A DNA stretch of 64,000 bases from Catellatospora sp. IY07-71 (GCF_018326265.1 NZ_AP023360.1:6693001-6757000), one strand, 5' to 3'. Shown: positions 1 to 11,267, numbered from the stretch's first letter. The notes: generated by a model from the letters alone, not told the origin. Translations and numbers: made by a program.

Positions 1-423
1 GGCTCGCTGAAGATCGGCAACCTGTGCCCGGTGCCCGCGCTGGGTACGCAGGACAACACGTCCAGCAAGGGCAACACCGCGGCGCTCGCCGCGTGCAGGC
101 AGATCGCCAAGAAGTACGTGTTCGGGTCCAACGGCCCGGACACCTTCGACTGCTCGGGCCTGACCCAATGGGCGTGGGCGAAGGCGGGTGTGGAGCTGAC
201 CCACTACACCAAGGCCCAGTGGACCGAGGGCAAGCGGGTGAGCACACCCATCGTCGGTGATCTGGTCTTCTTCTACCCGAACGACAACCTGCACCACATG
301 GGCATGTACGTCGGGAAGGTCAACGGCAGAAAGGTGATGGTCCACGCACCGCACACCGGCGACGTCGTGCGAATGCAGTACATCGACGTCATGCCCCTGG
401 CCGGCTACGTACGCCCGAGCTGA
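1..423 (+). CDS. NlpC/P60 family cell-wall hydrolase (5' end outside window)
   Basis: The reading frame is open from the first base of the window, so only the last 140 residues are present and the true start lies upstream. The catalytic cysteine motif FDCSG is seen (Cys codon at 151-153). It is followed by GDLVFFYP and the histidine block HHMGMYVG, the normal order of an NlpC/P60 papain-like domain. The family cleaves gamma-D-Glu/diaminopimelate bonds in peptidoglycan and is normally secreted. A GTG at 31 is the first possible start inside the window, but the residues before it read as continuous coding sequence. The gene ends 18 bases before the convergent P-type ATPase. The domain call is firm; the role of the missing N-terminus is unknown. 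Confidence 0.88.
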   Translation, partial: GSLKIGNLCPVPALGTQDNTSSKGNTAALAACRQIAKKYVFGSNGPDTFDCSGLTQWAWAKAGVELTHYTKAQWTEGKRVSTPIVGDLVFFYPNDNLHHMGMYVGKVNGRKVMVHAPHTGDVVRMQYIDVMPLAGYVRPS

Positions 424-441
424 CCAGCACCCGCACGCACC

Positions 442-2958
<2,517 letters not shown>

Positions 2959-2997
2959 CGCAGGCTCCCCAGTCGGTGTTTCTCGATCAACTTCAAC

Positions 2998-3014
2998 ATA
3001 CCCCGTAGGGGTAC
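2998..3014. promoter_or_regulatory. CsoR-type operator 1 (P-type ATPase promoter)
   Basis: The site ATACCCCGTAGGGGTAC contains a perfect inverted repeat (TACCCC, 3-base centre, GGGGTA). It lies 40 bases upstream of the ATPase start at 2958. Actinobacterial CsoR proteins bind GC-rich near-palindromes of this TACCCC/GGGGTA form. The assignment rests on that pattern and on csoR being adjacent. Confidence 0.75.
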
Positions 3015-3110
3015 CTTTCGCGGTCGTGATTTCTCGGCCGGCGGCTGCGGGGCGGCCGGCGCGGGGTCTCGGTGTCGCGGCAGCCCATGACAGAGCCCTT
3101 TCGGATACCC

Positions 3111-3127
3111 ATACCCCCTATAGGTAT
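3111..3127. promoter_or_regulatory. CsoR-type operator 2 (weaker half-site)
   Basis: ATACCCCCTATAGGTAT is an imperfect version of the same 17-base site, with intact outer arms ATACC and GGTAT. It lies in the divergent region between the ATPase and csoR and may serve either promoter. Confidence 0.55.
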
Positions 3128-3142
3128 CGGCCAGCGGAACGC

Positions 3143-3178
3143 TAGCATACCCCCCAGGGGTTTGGCTACACTGGTTTC
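3143..3178 (+). promoter_or_regulatory. csoR promoter with operator 3; probably leaderless
   Basis: Operator 3 (ATACCCCCCAGGGGTTT, 3147-3163) directly precedes a good -10 hexamer TACACT at 3167-3172. The csoR ATG follows only 6 bases later, at 3179. No ribosome binding site can fit, so the transcript would start at or next to the ATG. Bound CsoR would cover the spacer of its own promoter, which implies autoregulation. Confidence 0.6.
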
Positions 3179-3493
3179 ATGACGACGCAAGCCCACACTC
3201 CCCCGGCGGCCACGGCCCGCGGCTACACCGCGACCAAGGACCAGCTGCTCACGCGGATCCGCCGCATCGAGGGCCAGGTGCGTGGCATCGAGAAGATGGT
3301 CGAGGACGACCGGTACTGCATCGACGTGCTCACCCAGATCTCCGCGATCCAGGCGGCGCTGGACAAGGTCGGCCTGGGCCTGCTGGACGGCCACGCCCGC
3401 CACTGTATGCAGCACGGCGCACAGGAAGGCCGCGGCGAGGAGATGGCCACGGAGCTGATGGCCGCGGTCGGCCGGCTGATGAAACGAGGCTGA
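3179..3493 (+). CDS. csoR: Copper-sensing transcriptional repressor CsoR
   Basis: This 104-residue, all-helical protein belongs to the CsoR/RcnR (DUF156) family. The Cu(I) ligand pattern is visible as Cys47, His72 and Cys76. The spacing of 25 and 4 residues is the same as in Mycobacterium tuberculosis CsoR. The conserved segment RIRRIEGQVRGIEKM opens the domain. CsoR releases its operator when it binds Cu(I). Here it sits in the middle of six candidate operators and between the divergent copper pump and the other copper genes, so it is the likely regulator of the island. It lacks a ribosome binding site and probably has a leaderless mRNA. Confidence 0.95.
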   Translation: MTTQAHTPPAATARGYTATKDQLLTRIRRIEGQVRGIEKMVEDDRYCIDVLTQISAIQAALDKVGLGLLDGHARHCMQHGAQEGRGEEMATELMAAVGRLMKRG

Positions 3494-3502
3494 CCACCGC
3501 GG

Positions 3503-3535
3503 TGCGGGCGGGCGCCGGTTGACCGGCACTCGCCC
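3503..3535. terminator. Terminator-like hairpin between convergent csoR and DUF305 genes
   Basis: A stem GCCGGT/ACCGGC (3514-3527) sits inside a longer, partly paired GGGCG/CGCCC region between the two convergent stop codons. It has no T-run, as is usual in GC-rich actinobacteria. Confidence 0.4.
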
Positions 3536-3542
3536 TGCCGTG

Positions 3543-4148
3543 TCACTTCAGCCGGTCGAGGACCTGCTGCAGTGTCGCGATCTCTGCGGTCTGGGCCTTC
3601 TCGATCGTCGCGGCCAGGGCCTTGGCGTCGACGTTGGCGCCCTGGGCCTGTTCGGTCTTGGCCATCTGGACCGCGCCCTGGTGGTGGGCGATCATCATGC
3701 GGACGAACTCGCGGTCGAACGCGATGCCGGTCATGTTCTCCAGAGAGCCCATCTGCTCCTCCGTCATCATGCCGGGCATGTCGCCGTGCATGCCGCCCAT
3801 CGGAGCGGCGGTCGGCTGACCCCAGGCGTCCAGCCAGCCTTTCATCGTCGCGATCTCCGGGCCCTGAGCGGTCTTGATCTGCGTGGCCAGCTGCTGGACC
3901 TGCGGGTCGGCGGCGCGGGTGCCGGCGAACTCGGCCATGCGCACGGCCTGCTCGTGGTGCGGGATCATCATCTGGGCGAAGGAGACGTCGGCGGCGTTGA
4001 AGTTGGCGCTGGCCGGCACGGACGCTGCGGGCATGTTGTGGCCGGTGCCGGGGTTGTGCGGCGCGCTGGAGCCGCAGCCGGCCGCGGTCAGCACGGCAGC
4101 GGCCAGACCGGCGAGCGCCAGTCGGCGGATCAGAGTCTTTACGGACAT
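3543..4148 (-). CDS. DUF305 lipoprotein (copper-associated)
   Basis: The 201-residue protein starts with a lipoprotein signal peptide ending in LTAAGC, so it should be anchored outside the membrane. Two DUF305 repeats each carry the signature MMIPHHEQAV or MMIAHHQGAV, with Met- and His-rich surroundings (MGGMHGDMPGMM) typical of proteins that bind copper outside the cell. DUF305 proteins are ferritin-like in fold and often sit in copper loci. ATG 4148 is chosen because GGAAGG lies 7 bases upstream; an in-frame ATG at 4163 is too close to any such site. It follows the small membrane gene at 4226-4645 by 77 bases, probably on one mRNA. Confidence 0.88.
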   Translation of the reverse strand: MSVKTLIRRLALAGLAAAVLTAAGCGSSAPHNPGTGHNMPAASVPASANFNAADVSFAQMMIPHHEQAVRMAEFAGTRAADPQVQQLATQIKTAQGPEIATMKGWLDAWGQPTAAPMGGMHGDMPGMMTEEQMGSLENMTGIAFDREFVRMMIAHHQGAVQMAKTEQAQGANVDAKALAATIEKAQTAEIATLQQVLDRLK

Positions 4149-4225
4149 GGTGAAGCCTTCCATCGGTGTCCTGGATTGGGTGAGACAAGCAGCAGGCGAC
4201 CCCGGTACGGGGCCGTCCGTGGCTG

Positions 4226-4645
4226 CTATGTCCGAGACACCGACAGTTGGGCAAGGCGCAGGCGAAGCGGCGGCGGGTCCGGCGGGCCACGCGACACCGC
4301 CTGGGCCACCCGCAGCCCCGCCAAGACGAGCATGGCCGTCGAGCGCAGGCGCACCCGCACCAGGAGGAACGCGACGAGGATCAGGGCGGACAGCACGGCC
4401 ATGCAGACGCTGAACACGTGCCAGCCTGCGTGCCGGCAGCCGTGGCAGTCGCTGTCGCCGACCGTCGGCACCACCACCGCGCGAGCTGGGGCGACGGGCG
4501 GGTGGGCGGTCGCGGCCGACTGCGCGTGAGCGTTGCCGGCGGGGTGGGCGCTGTGTGCGCCGTGGCCGAAAGTGTGCATGATCGCGAGCCCGAGCAGCAC
4601 TGCGTACAGCAGTGCCTGCGGGACAGCGCGGCGCACCCCGGTCAT
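4226..4645 (-). CDS. Small His-rich membrane protein (DUF6153-like)
   Basis: The 139-residue protein has an N-terminal hydrophobic helix (about residues 10-24), a His/Ala-rich extracellular segment (HTFGHGAHSAHPAGNAH), a CHGC motif and a second membrane helix near residue 100. The architecture resembles small actinobacterial proteins annotated as DUF6153, which I recall beside DUF305 genes; the name is from memory. ATG 4645 has GGAGG about 8 bases upstream. The next upstream element is CsoR-type operator 4, so it is probably the first gene of a copper-induced pair with the DUF305 lipoprotein. A role in copper handling at the membrane is inferred. Confidence 0.7.
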   Translation of the reverse strand: MTGVRRAVPQALLYAVLLGLAIMHTFGHGAHSAHPAGNAHAQSAATAHPPVAPARAVVVPTVGDSDCHGCRHAGWHVFSVCMAVLSALILVAFLLVRVRLRSTAMLVLAGLRVAQAVSRGPPDPPPLRLRLAQLSVSRT

Positions 4646-4725
4646 CACCCCTCCACCGTAGCGACACGTCGGTGATCGCAGAGCCTGTCGACGACGGGAG
4701 CAGACTGCCACGGTCACGAACCTTC

Positions 4726-4742
4726 ATACCCGCCGGGGGTAC
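4726..4742. promoter_or_regulatory. CsoR-type operator 4 (DUF6153/DUF305 unit)
   Basis: ATACCCGCCGGGGGTAC matches the 17-base site of the island with one centre variation. It lies about 80 bases upstream of the ATG at 4645, as expected for an operator of the leftward small-membrane-protein/DUF305 unit. Confidence 0.65.
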
Positions 4743-4825
4743 CTTCGGCCGGCGCCACCGCATTCTCGCAGTGGCCCACGGCAGGCCGCCTCGGATGTGA
4801 TGTGAAGCATCCCGTTCCCCTACAC

Positions 4826-4876
4826 AAACCCCTGGGGGGTATGCTACGGTCGGCTCAAGATACCCCACAGGGGTAT
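4826..4876 (+). promoter_or_regulatory. copZ-copA operon promoter with CsoR-type operators 5 and 6
   Basis: Two sites frame the promoter. AAACCCCTGGGGGGTAT (4826-4842) is the exact inverse of operator 3; the identity covers 22 bases (3143-3164 against 4825-4846). ATACCCCACAGGGGTAT (4860-4876) has perfect arms. A -10-like TACGGT lies between them at 4845-4850. One operator would therefore cover the polymerase site and the other the first transcribed bases, giving tight repression. Confidence 0.7.
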
Positions 4877-4895
4877 AGTCTGAGGAGGGATCGCG

Positions 4896-5108
4896 ATGGA
4901 GACCGTATACACCGTCAAGGGCATGACCTGCGGGCACTGCGTCAACTCGGTCAGCACCGAGATCGGCAAGCTCGACGGGGTGACCGGTGTGCAGGTCGAC
5001 CTGACCAGCGGTGCGGTCACCGTGTCCAGCGCAGGCATCCTGGACGAGGCCGCGGTCGCCGCGGCCGTCGACGAGGCAGGCTACGAACTGGTGGGAGCAC
5101 GGTCATGA
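4896..5108 (+). CDS. copZ: Copper chaperone CopZ (HMA domain)
   Basis: This 70-residue, single-domain cytosolic heavy-metal-associated protein has the Cu(I) motif GMTCGHC (Cys12, Cys15) and the beta-alpha-beta-beta-alpha-beta length of the family. It would pass Cu(I) to the HMA domain of the CopA pump encoded two genes downstream. ATG 4896 has a strong GAGGAGGG site 7 bases upstream. The stop overlaps the start of the next gene (ATGA at 5105-5108), so the two are translationally coupled. It is the first gene of the copper-induced operon under operators 5 and 6. Confidence 0.93.
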   Translation: METVYTVKGMTCGHCVNSVSTEIGKLDGVTGVQVDLTSGAVTVSSAGILDEAAVAAAVDEAGYELVGARS

Positions 5109-6085
5109 ACACACCGCTCAAGCTGAGCCTGTTCGGGCTCGGACTGGCCGCGGTGTTCGCAGCGTCATACGGGGCCGGCCACCTGGCCGGTCCCGCCCCC
5201 GCGGCCGCACCCGCCGGCCACCAGAGCACCGCCCACGGCGGCGGCCACGCCGCCCCGACCGCGCAGACCGGCTCGGTCGAGGTCCCCGGCGGCCTGCAGG
5301 TCGCCCAGGACGGATACCGCCTGCAGCCGCTGTCGACGCAACTGTCGACGGACCAGCCGCAGCCGCTGCGGTTCCGGATCCTCGGCCCCGACGGCAACCC
5401 CGTCACCGCCTACACCCCGACCCACGACAAGGACCTGCACCTGATCGTGGTGCGCCGGGACCTGGCCGGATTCCAGCACGTCCACCCCACCCTGGGCGCG
5501 GGCGGCGTGTGGGAGGTCCCGGTGCGGGCCGGCGCGGGCGCCGGGCAGTACCGGCTGTTCGCCGACTTCCAGCCCACCGGACGCGACCAAGGGCTGACGC
5601 TCGGCGTCGACCTGCCCGCCCCGGGGACATACCAGCCGGCACCGCTGCCGGACGCCGCCCGCACCGCGAGCGTCGACGGCTACACCGTCACCCTCGACGG
5701 CGATCTGACCCCCGGCACCTCGTCGAAGTTGACGCTGACCGTCGCCAAGGACGGCAAGCCGGTCACCGACCTCCAGCCGTACCTGGCCGCCTACGGCCAC
5801 CTGGTCGCGCTCCGCGACGGCGACCTGGCCTACCTGCACGTACACCCCGACGGCGAACCCGGCGACGGCCGCACCCCCGCCGGACCGCAGATCGTTTTCC
5901 ACGCCGAGGTCCCCTCCGCCGGCGCCTACCGGCTGTTCCTGGACTTCCAGCACAACGGCGTCGTACGCACCGCGGCGTTCACCGCCGTGGCCGGACCGGC
6001 GGCCCCGGCCGCGCCGGCGACCGCACCGGCATCGGCCGGCCCGGTGCCGGTGCCAAGCCCGAGCCACGCCCACGGAGGGCACTGA
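5105..6085 (+). CDS. Membrane-anchored, His-rich copper-operon protein
   Basis: The 326-residue protein has an N-terminal hydrophobic segment (about residues 7-28), a short His-rich linker ([11 protein letters not shown]) and two repeated beta-rich modules. Each module contains a His pair in similar sequence (FQHVHPTLG near 120; YLHVHPDGE near 240) and ends in YRLFADF or YRLFLDF, so the protein is an internal duplication. The C-terminus is Ala/Pro-rich and ends in HAHGGH. I do not recognise a named family. Similar proteins are seen between copZ and copA in actinobacteria. An extracellular metal-binding role is inferred from the histidines and the operon. It overlaps both neighbours by a few bases. 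Confidence 0.8.
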   Translation: MNTPLKLSLFGLGLAAVFAASYGAGHLAGPAPAAAPAGHQSTAHGGGHAAPTAQTGSVEVPGGLQVAQDGYRLQPLSTQLSTDQPQPLRFRILGPDGNPVTAYTPTHDKDLHLIVVRRDLAGFQHVHPTLGAGGVWEVPVRAGAGAGQYRLFADFQPTGRDQGLTLGVDLPAPGTYQPAPLPDAARTASVDGYTVTLDGDLTPGTSSKLTLTVAKDGKPVTDLQPYLAAYGHLVALRDGDLAYLHVHPDGEPGDGRTPAGPQIVFHAEVPSAGAYRLFLDFQHNGVVRTAAFTAVAGPAAPAAPATAPASAGPVPVPSPSHAHGGH

Positions 6086-8343
6086 TGAGCACCGACAGCA
6101 AGCCCCTGCTCCTGGCGACACGGCAGATCGACCTGGCGATCGGCGGCATGACCTGCGCGTCGTGCGCCGCTCGGATCGAGAAGAAGCTCAACCGCATGAA
6201 TGGGGTCACCGCGACGGTCAACTACGCCACCGAGAAGGCGTCGATCAGCTTCCCGGAGACCGTCTCCACCGACGACCTGATCGCCACCGTCGAGGCCACC
6301 GGCTACACCGCGGCCGTGCCGGTCACCGAGCCGGCGGCCGGCCCGGCCGAGGCCGAGCCCGCTGACGAGCTGGCGGGACTGCGCCGCAGGCTGTGGACGT
6401 CGCTGGCCCTCGCGGTGCCGGTCGTCATCCTGGCCATGGTCCCGGCGTGGCAGTTCACCAACTGGCAGTGGCTTTCGCTGATGCTGGCCGCCCCCGTCGT
6501 GGTGTACGGCGGCGCGCCGTTCCACCGCGCCGCGTGGACGAATCTGCGCCACGGCGCCGCCACCATGGACACCCTCATCTCGGTCGGCACCCTGGCCGCG
6601 TTCGGCTGGTCGCTGTGGGCGCTGTTCTTCGGCACCGCCGGGCAGCCCGGCATGACCCACCCGTTCTCGCTGTCGATCTCCCGCACCGACGGCGCGGGCA
6701 ACATCTACCTCGAGGTCGCCGCCGCGGTGACCGTGTTCATCCTGGCCGGGCGCTTCTTCGAGGCCCGGTCCAAGCGGCGGGCGGGCGCCGCCCTGCGCGC
6801 GCTGCTCGAACTCGGCGCCAAGGACGTCACCGTGCTGCGCGACGGCCGCGAGCAGCGCATCCCGACCGGGCAGCTGGCGGTGGGCGACCTGTTCGTGGTG
6901 CGGCCCGGCGAGAAGATCGCCACGGACGGCGTCGTCGACGACGGCGCGTCGGCGGTCGACACGTCGATGCTGACCGGCGAGTCCGTGCCGGTCGAGGTCG
7001 GCGCCGGGGACGCTGTCGTGGGTGCCACGGTCAACGTCGGCGGCCGCCTGGTCGTCCGGGCGACCCGGGTCGGCGCCGACACCCAGCTGGCGCAGATGGC
7101 GCGCCTGGTGGAGCAGGCCCAGACCGGCAAGGCCGCCGTGCAGCGGCTGGCCGACCGGATCTCGGCGGTGTTCGTGCCGATCGTCATCGGCCTGGCCGTG
7201 GCGACGCTCGGGTTCTGGCTCGGCACCGGAAACGGTGTCGCGGCGGCGTTCACCGCCGCGGTCGCGGTGCTGATCATCGCCTGCCCATGCGCGCTGGGCC
7301 TGGCGACGCCGACGGCGCTGCTGGTCGGCACCGGCCGCGGCGCGCAGCTGGGCATCCTCATCAAGGGTCCGGAGGTCCTGGAGTCGACGCGCAAGGTGGA
7401 CACGGTGGTGCTGGACAAGACCGGCACCGTCACCACCGGCCGGATGACACTGATCGACGTGGTCACCGCCGACGGCGTCAGCAGGCAGCAGGCGCTGCGG
7501 CTGGCCGGAGCGGCCGAGGCGGCCTCCGAGCACCCGATCGCACAGGCGATCGCCGCGGCCGCCGCCGAGGCCGGCGACCTGCCTGCGGTCACCGGGTTCG
7601 CCAACAAGCAGGGGCTCGGCGTGACCGGCACCGTCGACGGCACGGCGGTCGTGATGGGCCGGGCCGCGCTGCTGGCCGAGCACGGCCTGGCTGTGCCGGC
7701 CGAGCTCGACGCAGCCAGGCAGGCCGCAGAGGAGGCCGGGCGCACCGCGGTGCTCGCCGGCTGGGACGGCGAGGCTCGGGCGGTGTTCGCTGTCGCGGAC
7801 GTGGTCAAGCCGACCAGCGCCGCCGCGATCGAGGGCCTGCGGGCGCTGGGCCTGACGCCGGTGCTGCTGACCGGCGACAACACCACCGTCGCGCACGCCA
7901 TCGCGGCCGAGGTCGGCATCGGCGAGGTCATCGCCGAGGTGCTGCCGTCCGGCAAGGTCGACGTCGTCAAGCGCCTGCAGGAGCAGGGCAAGGTGGTGGC
8001 GATGGTCGGCGACGGGGTCAACGACGCCGCCGCCCTCGCCCAGGCCGACCTCGGCCTGGCCATGGGCACCGGCACCGACGCGGCCATCGAGGCCGCCGAC
8101 CTCACCCTCGTACGCGGCGACCTGATGGCGGCGGTCGACGCGATCCGGCTGTCCCGCCGCACCCTGGCGACCATCAAGACGAACCTGTTCTGGGCGTTCG
8201 CCTACAACGTGGCAGCCCTGCCGCTGGCCGCGCTGGGCCTGCTCAACCCGATGATCGCCGGCGCGGCGATGGCGCTGTCCTCGGTGTTCGTGGTCTCCAA
8301 CAGCCTGCGGCTGCGCGGCTTCAAGACCGTCACCACCAGCTGA
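6085..8343 (+). CDS. copA: Cu(I)-exporting P1B-1 ATPase CopA
   Basis: This is a 752-residue pump. An N-terminal HMA domain carries GMTCASC (Cys24, Cys27). It is followed by the membrane pairs, the TGES actuator motif, the transmembrane Cys400-Pro-Cys402 motif, the phosphorylation site Asp444 in DKTGTVT, the SEHPI motif and GDGVND from about residue 642. These are the signatures of Cu(I) export pumps. The start ATG at 6085 overlaps the preceding stop (TGATG) and follows GGAGGG, so the gene is coupled to the His-rich protein. It works with CopZ to remove copper from the cytoplasm. A decayed copy of part of a copA gene lies near 56.4 kb. Confidence 0.96.
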   Translation: MSTDSKPLLLATRQIDLAIGGMTCASCAARIEKKLNRMNGVTATVNYATEKASISFPETVSTDDLIATVEATGYTAAVPVTEPAAGPAEAEPADELAGLRRRLWTSLALAVPVVILAMVPAWQFTNWQWLSLMLAAPVVVYGGAPFHRAAWTNLRHGAATMDTLISVGTLAAFGWSLWALFFGTAGQPGMTHPFSLSISRTDGAGNIYLEVAAAVTVFILAGRFFEARSKRRAGAALRALLELGAKDVTVLRDGREQRIPTGQLAVGDLFVVRPGEKIATDGVVDDGASAVDTSMLTGESVPVEVGAGDAVVGATVNVGGRLVVRATRVGADTQLAQMARLVEQAQTGKAAVQRLADRISAVFVPIVIGLAVATLGFWLGTGNGVAAAFTAAVAVLIIACPCALGLATPTALLVGTGRGAQLGILIKGPEVLESTRKVDTVVLDKTGTVTTGRMTLIDVVTADGVSRQQALRLAGAAEAASEHPIAQAIAAAAAEAGDLPAVTGFANKQGLGVTGTVDGTAVVMGRAALLAEHGLAVPAELDAARQAAEEAGRTAVLAGWDGEARAVFAVADVVKPTSAAAIEGLRALGLTPVLLTGDNTTVAHAIAAEVGIGEVIAEVLPSGKVDVVKRLQEQGKVVAMVGDGVNDAAALAQADLGLAMGTGTDAAIEAADLTLVRGDLMAAVDAIRLSRRTLATIKTNLFWAFAYNVAALPLAALGLLNPMIAGAAMALSSVFVVSNSLRLRGFKTVTTS

Positions 8344-8417
8344 CGGCCCGCCGCCGGTGGCGTCGCCCGACCGGGGCGGCGCCACCGGCCCACGTTCTCC
8401 CGGAAAGGGCGCCACAG

Positions 8418-8825
8418 ATGACCGTCCCCGCCGTCGGCGCCTGCCGGGTCGTGCTGTGCCGCGGCTGCTGCTGCGGCACCACCGGCAAGCACCCCGACAT
8501 CGACCACCAGCAGCAGGCCGACCAGCTCGCCGACGCCGCAGGCGTGGCCCTGCTGATCACCGGCTGCCTGGGCAACTGCGAGCGCAGCAACACCGTCGTC
8601 GTGCTGCCTTCGCCCGCCGGGCGGGCCGCGGGCGGCACCGTGACATGGTTCGGGCGCATCCTCGACCCGGCCTTGACCAAGGCGGTGGCGGACTGGGTCG
8701 CCCGCGGCGGCCCGGGTTTGGCCGAGCTGCCCGAGCTGCTGGGTGCGCATGTGCAGCCGCCTGGCCGCCGACTGTCCAGGGGCAGGCAGGCGGATACCGA
8801 ACCAGTGTCGGCCGGAACGCGGTGA
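8418..8825 (+). CDS. Thioredoxin-like [2Fe-2S] ferredoxin-type protein
   Basis: The 135-residue protein has a Cys cluster near the N-terminus (Cys9, Cys14, Cys17-19, in CRGCCCG) and a second pair in GCLGNCERSN (Cys50, Cys54). This pattern is typical of thioredoxin-fold [2Fe-2S] ferredoxins related to small (2Fe-2S) ferredoxin-domain proteins. ATG 8418 has GAAAGG about 9 bases upstream. It lies 74 bases after copA on the same strand, probably as the last gene of the copper operon. Its role there is unknown; Fe-S proteins are primary targets of copper toxicity, so a repair or sensing function is possible. The last 30 residues are basic and low in complexity. Confidence 0.72.
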   Translation: MTVPAVGACRVVLCRGCCCGTTGKHPDIDHQQQADQLADAAGVALLITGCLGNCERSNTVVVLPSPAGRAAGGTVTWFGRILDPALTKAVADWVARGGPGLAELPELLGAHVQPPGRRLSRGRQADTEPVSAGTR

Positions 8826-9005
8826 CGTCAGCGTCGCGCAGGGCAGCGACGAGATGGCCCCACTGCGCGACGACTGCTGCGGTGGCGTGAGCACACCCGG
8901 ACGAGGGTGCGGCGCGATGTTGATCAGCCTGGCCGTCGCCGAGGCACCGACGGACGGCAGTAACGGATGATGCCGAGCCGGCGGTGATGAGACATCATCA
9001 TCGCC

Positions 9006-9572
9006 GTGACAAGCCGCGTCGAGGCATACCTCGCCCATCTCGATCAGCTCTCCGGCGGACAGCAGCCGGAGTTCCGGCCGGTGTCGAAAGAACGCCGCCA
9101 GCCGCCCGGCGTCACGGTGCTGCGCTATCGCGGACTGCCCGCCGGTATGACGACGTCGCTGACCTACGGGCTGTCACTTGGCGAGCACCCGTCCTGGACC
9201 GCGGGTCGGCCGGAGCTGTGTCTGAGCGTCCGCTCCGATGACCTGCGCTGGAGCATGGCCATGGGACTGGTGGCCGAGCGGCTGCACGGTGATTGTGGCT
9301 TCCGGGTCGGCGACGTGATCAACTTCAACTCCCTCGTCGCGCCCGGCTCGGGCATGACCGCGTTCCTGGTCGCAGCCCCCGCGACGGTCCCGCCCGGCCA
9401 GTGCCGGATCGACGTCGGCGGCCCTGGACACGAGGGCCACGACATCGTCGACCTAGTGGGTTTCTACCCGATCCACGACAGCGAGCGGCGTTATGTGCGC
9501 GAGCACGGGGTGCGCGAGTTCTGGAAGCTGGACTGGGACGCGGCCGACGTGACCCGACCGCCCGTGGTCTGA
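9006..9572 (+). CDS. Suppressor-of-fused (SUFU) domain protein
   Basis: The 188-residue soluble protein matches the bacterial SUFU-like family. It has the stretch VTVLRYRGLPAGMTTSLTYGLS, the segment PELCLSV and the ending DLVGFYPIHDSER. Bacterial members are common as immunity-type or stand-alone genes linked to toxin systems, but no toxin gene is next to this one. The GTG at 9006 is the first start after a 180-base gap. The following 245 bases to the lipase contain only a short open stretch ending at 9723 that I cannot assign. Confidence 0.75.
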   Translation: MTSRVEAYLAHLDQLSGGQQPEFRPVSKERRQPPGVTVLRYRGLPAGMTTSLTYGLSLGEHPSWTAGRPELCLSVRSDDLRWSMAMGLVAERLHGDCGFRVGDVINFNSLVAPGSGMTAFLVAAPATVPPGQCRIDVGGPGHEGHDIVDLVGFYPIHDSERRYVREHGVREFWKLDWDAADVTRPPVV

Positions 9573-9817
9573 GCGGCTGGGGTCCCGTCTGCTGCTCAAG
9601 CTGTCCATGCGCGGCGTGCGCGCCCACGGCACCCTGACGGTGACCTCGGCACTGCACGGCACCATGCGCACCGACCCGTCCACCCGGGCGGAGTTCCCAG
9701 CCCTGGCCCGGGACCGGCACTGACGCGCGCGTGACTCGGCCGCTGTGTGCCCGGCGCGGGCGGGTTGCCGCACCGGGCTGAACACCACCGCGCCGTGGCA
9801 CGGCGGATCGCGGACTG

Positions 9818-11026
9818 CTACGGGCGCGTGAACAGCTCCTCAAGCCACTGCACGACATGCGGCGCGATCGCTGCCGCCACGGTAAAGTGGTCTGCTCCGG
9901 ACACCGGGGTGTAGGTGACGTCGGTGCCGGCCGCGGCGAGCTGCCCGGCGGTGATCTCGGTGAGCACGGCGGGCAGCTGATCGGCCGTGCCGTGGGCCAG
10001 GCGCACCGGCCTGGAGTAGCGCCGGACCGGGACCTCGTGCGGGTCGAAGAGAGCCGTGAACTCGTCCATCGCGGCGGGCGGGTCGGTGAACACGTCCGCC
10101 ATCGTCAACCCGGTCAGCGCCGTGGCCATCTGCTCGATGCAGACGTGTCCGGCGAGGTCGATCAGGCTGAGGCCGGCCGGGGTGAACCAGTCCGCGGCGT
10201 GGAACCCGCCCGGGTGGGTCACCGGCAGGGTGCGGCCCTGGTAGGGCACTGCGGGGTTCACCGGCGCGGCCGGGTTTCCGGCAGCGGCGAACTGCAGGCC
10301 CCACTGGGTGGTGGGTGCGATCGCGATGGTTCCGACGTGGCGCAGTGACGGCGCGTAACCATCAGCGAGCGAGCCGGTCCACAGCGCCGCATGGCCGCCG
10401 AGCGAGTATCCGGCGGCGGCCCATCGCCGTGACACCGGGGCGAGACGGCGTGCGGCACGCACGATGTCCACCATGGCGTACGCCTCCGCCGGACCGTGCA
10501 CGACGGAGCTTTCGCCTGGCGTGCCGATGCCCTCGTAATCGGTGACAGCCACGGCGTACCCGGCGCGGAGCAGGGCCTCGCTGAGCGGGCGGATGAACGG
10601 CGGCGTGCCGGCCTGCGAGGCGGCGCACCGGTCCGGCGTGCCGTTGAACCCTGGGCCGAAGCTGACCACTCGCCACCCGCCCGCCGGTGGGGTGCCGGCA
10701 GGCAGCGTGATCGTGCCACTGACCACGGCCGGGTGGCCGTTCCACGACGTGGACAGGTAGCGCAGCCGCCATGCGGGACCGGAACCGGCCGGCCGCAGCG
10801 GCTCGGGCAGCGGCTCCACCGCCACCGGGGTGCCCGGCGCACGGCTGCCGGAGCTGTGCGGGACGGCCGTCGCCGGGGCAGCGGCGGCTGGAGTCGCGCT
10901 CACCGCGACGAGGCAGGCGACGACGGCAGCGGACCACCGAAGCGTGCGGCAGGCTGCGGCGCGGTCACCGGCGGCGGCAGGCAGGACCGGCGGCCGGTGG
11001 TGGAGGGAGGTGTCGGGATGTGCCAT
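9818..11026 (-). CDS. Secreted alpha/beta-hydrolase, secretory lipase family
   Basis: The 402-residue protein has an unusually long N-terminus before the signal peptide core (about residues 30-50, ending ATPAAAAPA). The nucleophile elbow GYSLGG has Ser208, the oxyanion-side motif VVSFGPGFNGT precedes it, and the catalytic His lies in GADHFT near the C-terminus. This is the layout of secretory lipases (LIP family) of actinobacteria and fungi, which release fatty acids from triglycerides outside the cell. The substrate is inferred from the family only. No operon partner is visible; the 5' side is a 376-base region containing a TPR remnant. Confidence 0.83.
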   Translation of the reverse strand: MAHPDTSLHHRPPVLPAAAGDRAAACRTLRWSAAVVACLVAVSATPAAAAPATAVPHSSGSRAPGTPVAVEPLPEPLRPAGSGPAWRLRYLSTSWNGHPAVVSGTITLPAGTPPAGGWRVVSFGPGFNGTPDRCAASQAGTPPFIRPLSEALLRAGYAVAVTDYEGIGTPGESSVVHGPAEAYAMVDIVRAARRLAPVSRRWAAAGYSLGGHAALWTGSLADGYAPSLRHVGTIAIAPTTQWGLQFAAAGNPAAPVNPAVPYQGRTLPVTHPGGFHAADWFTPAGLSLIDLAGHVCIEQMATALTGLTMADVFTDPPAAMDEFTALFDPHEVPVRRYSRPVRLAHGTADQLPAVLTEITAGQLAAAGTDVTYTPVSGADHFTVAAAIAPHVVQWLEELFTRP

Positions 11027-11267
11027 TCGGTCTCCTCAGACGGGAAGGGACCCGAGGAGATGCTGGGTGCGGGCATGGCGGTCGGCACACGCCGACTGCC
11101 GTCGGCGTACCCACGGGCGTGTTCGCTGCCCCTTCGCCCGTTCCTTCCGCGGCGCGACCCCGAATCCGCTCGAGCCGTGGGCGCTCCCGCCCGCCTCGAC
11201 ACCACATTAGACCTGATCAATCGGCCGGGCAACGGCGCGCCCATACTGATCAGGACCTGCATGGCGA

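Noticed and set aside
5011..8343. A single 1110-residue frame covering the end of copZ through copA
   Set aside because: The N-terminal part lies antiphase to the real His-rich protein and is Arg/Pro-rich. The true copA start is ATG 6085 with an overlap and ribosome site.
9606..9723. Short plus-strand frame after the SUFU gene
   Set aside because: About 38 residues (SALHGTMRTDPSTRAEFPAL) without ribosome site or recognisable family; it may be a relic but cannot be supported.
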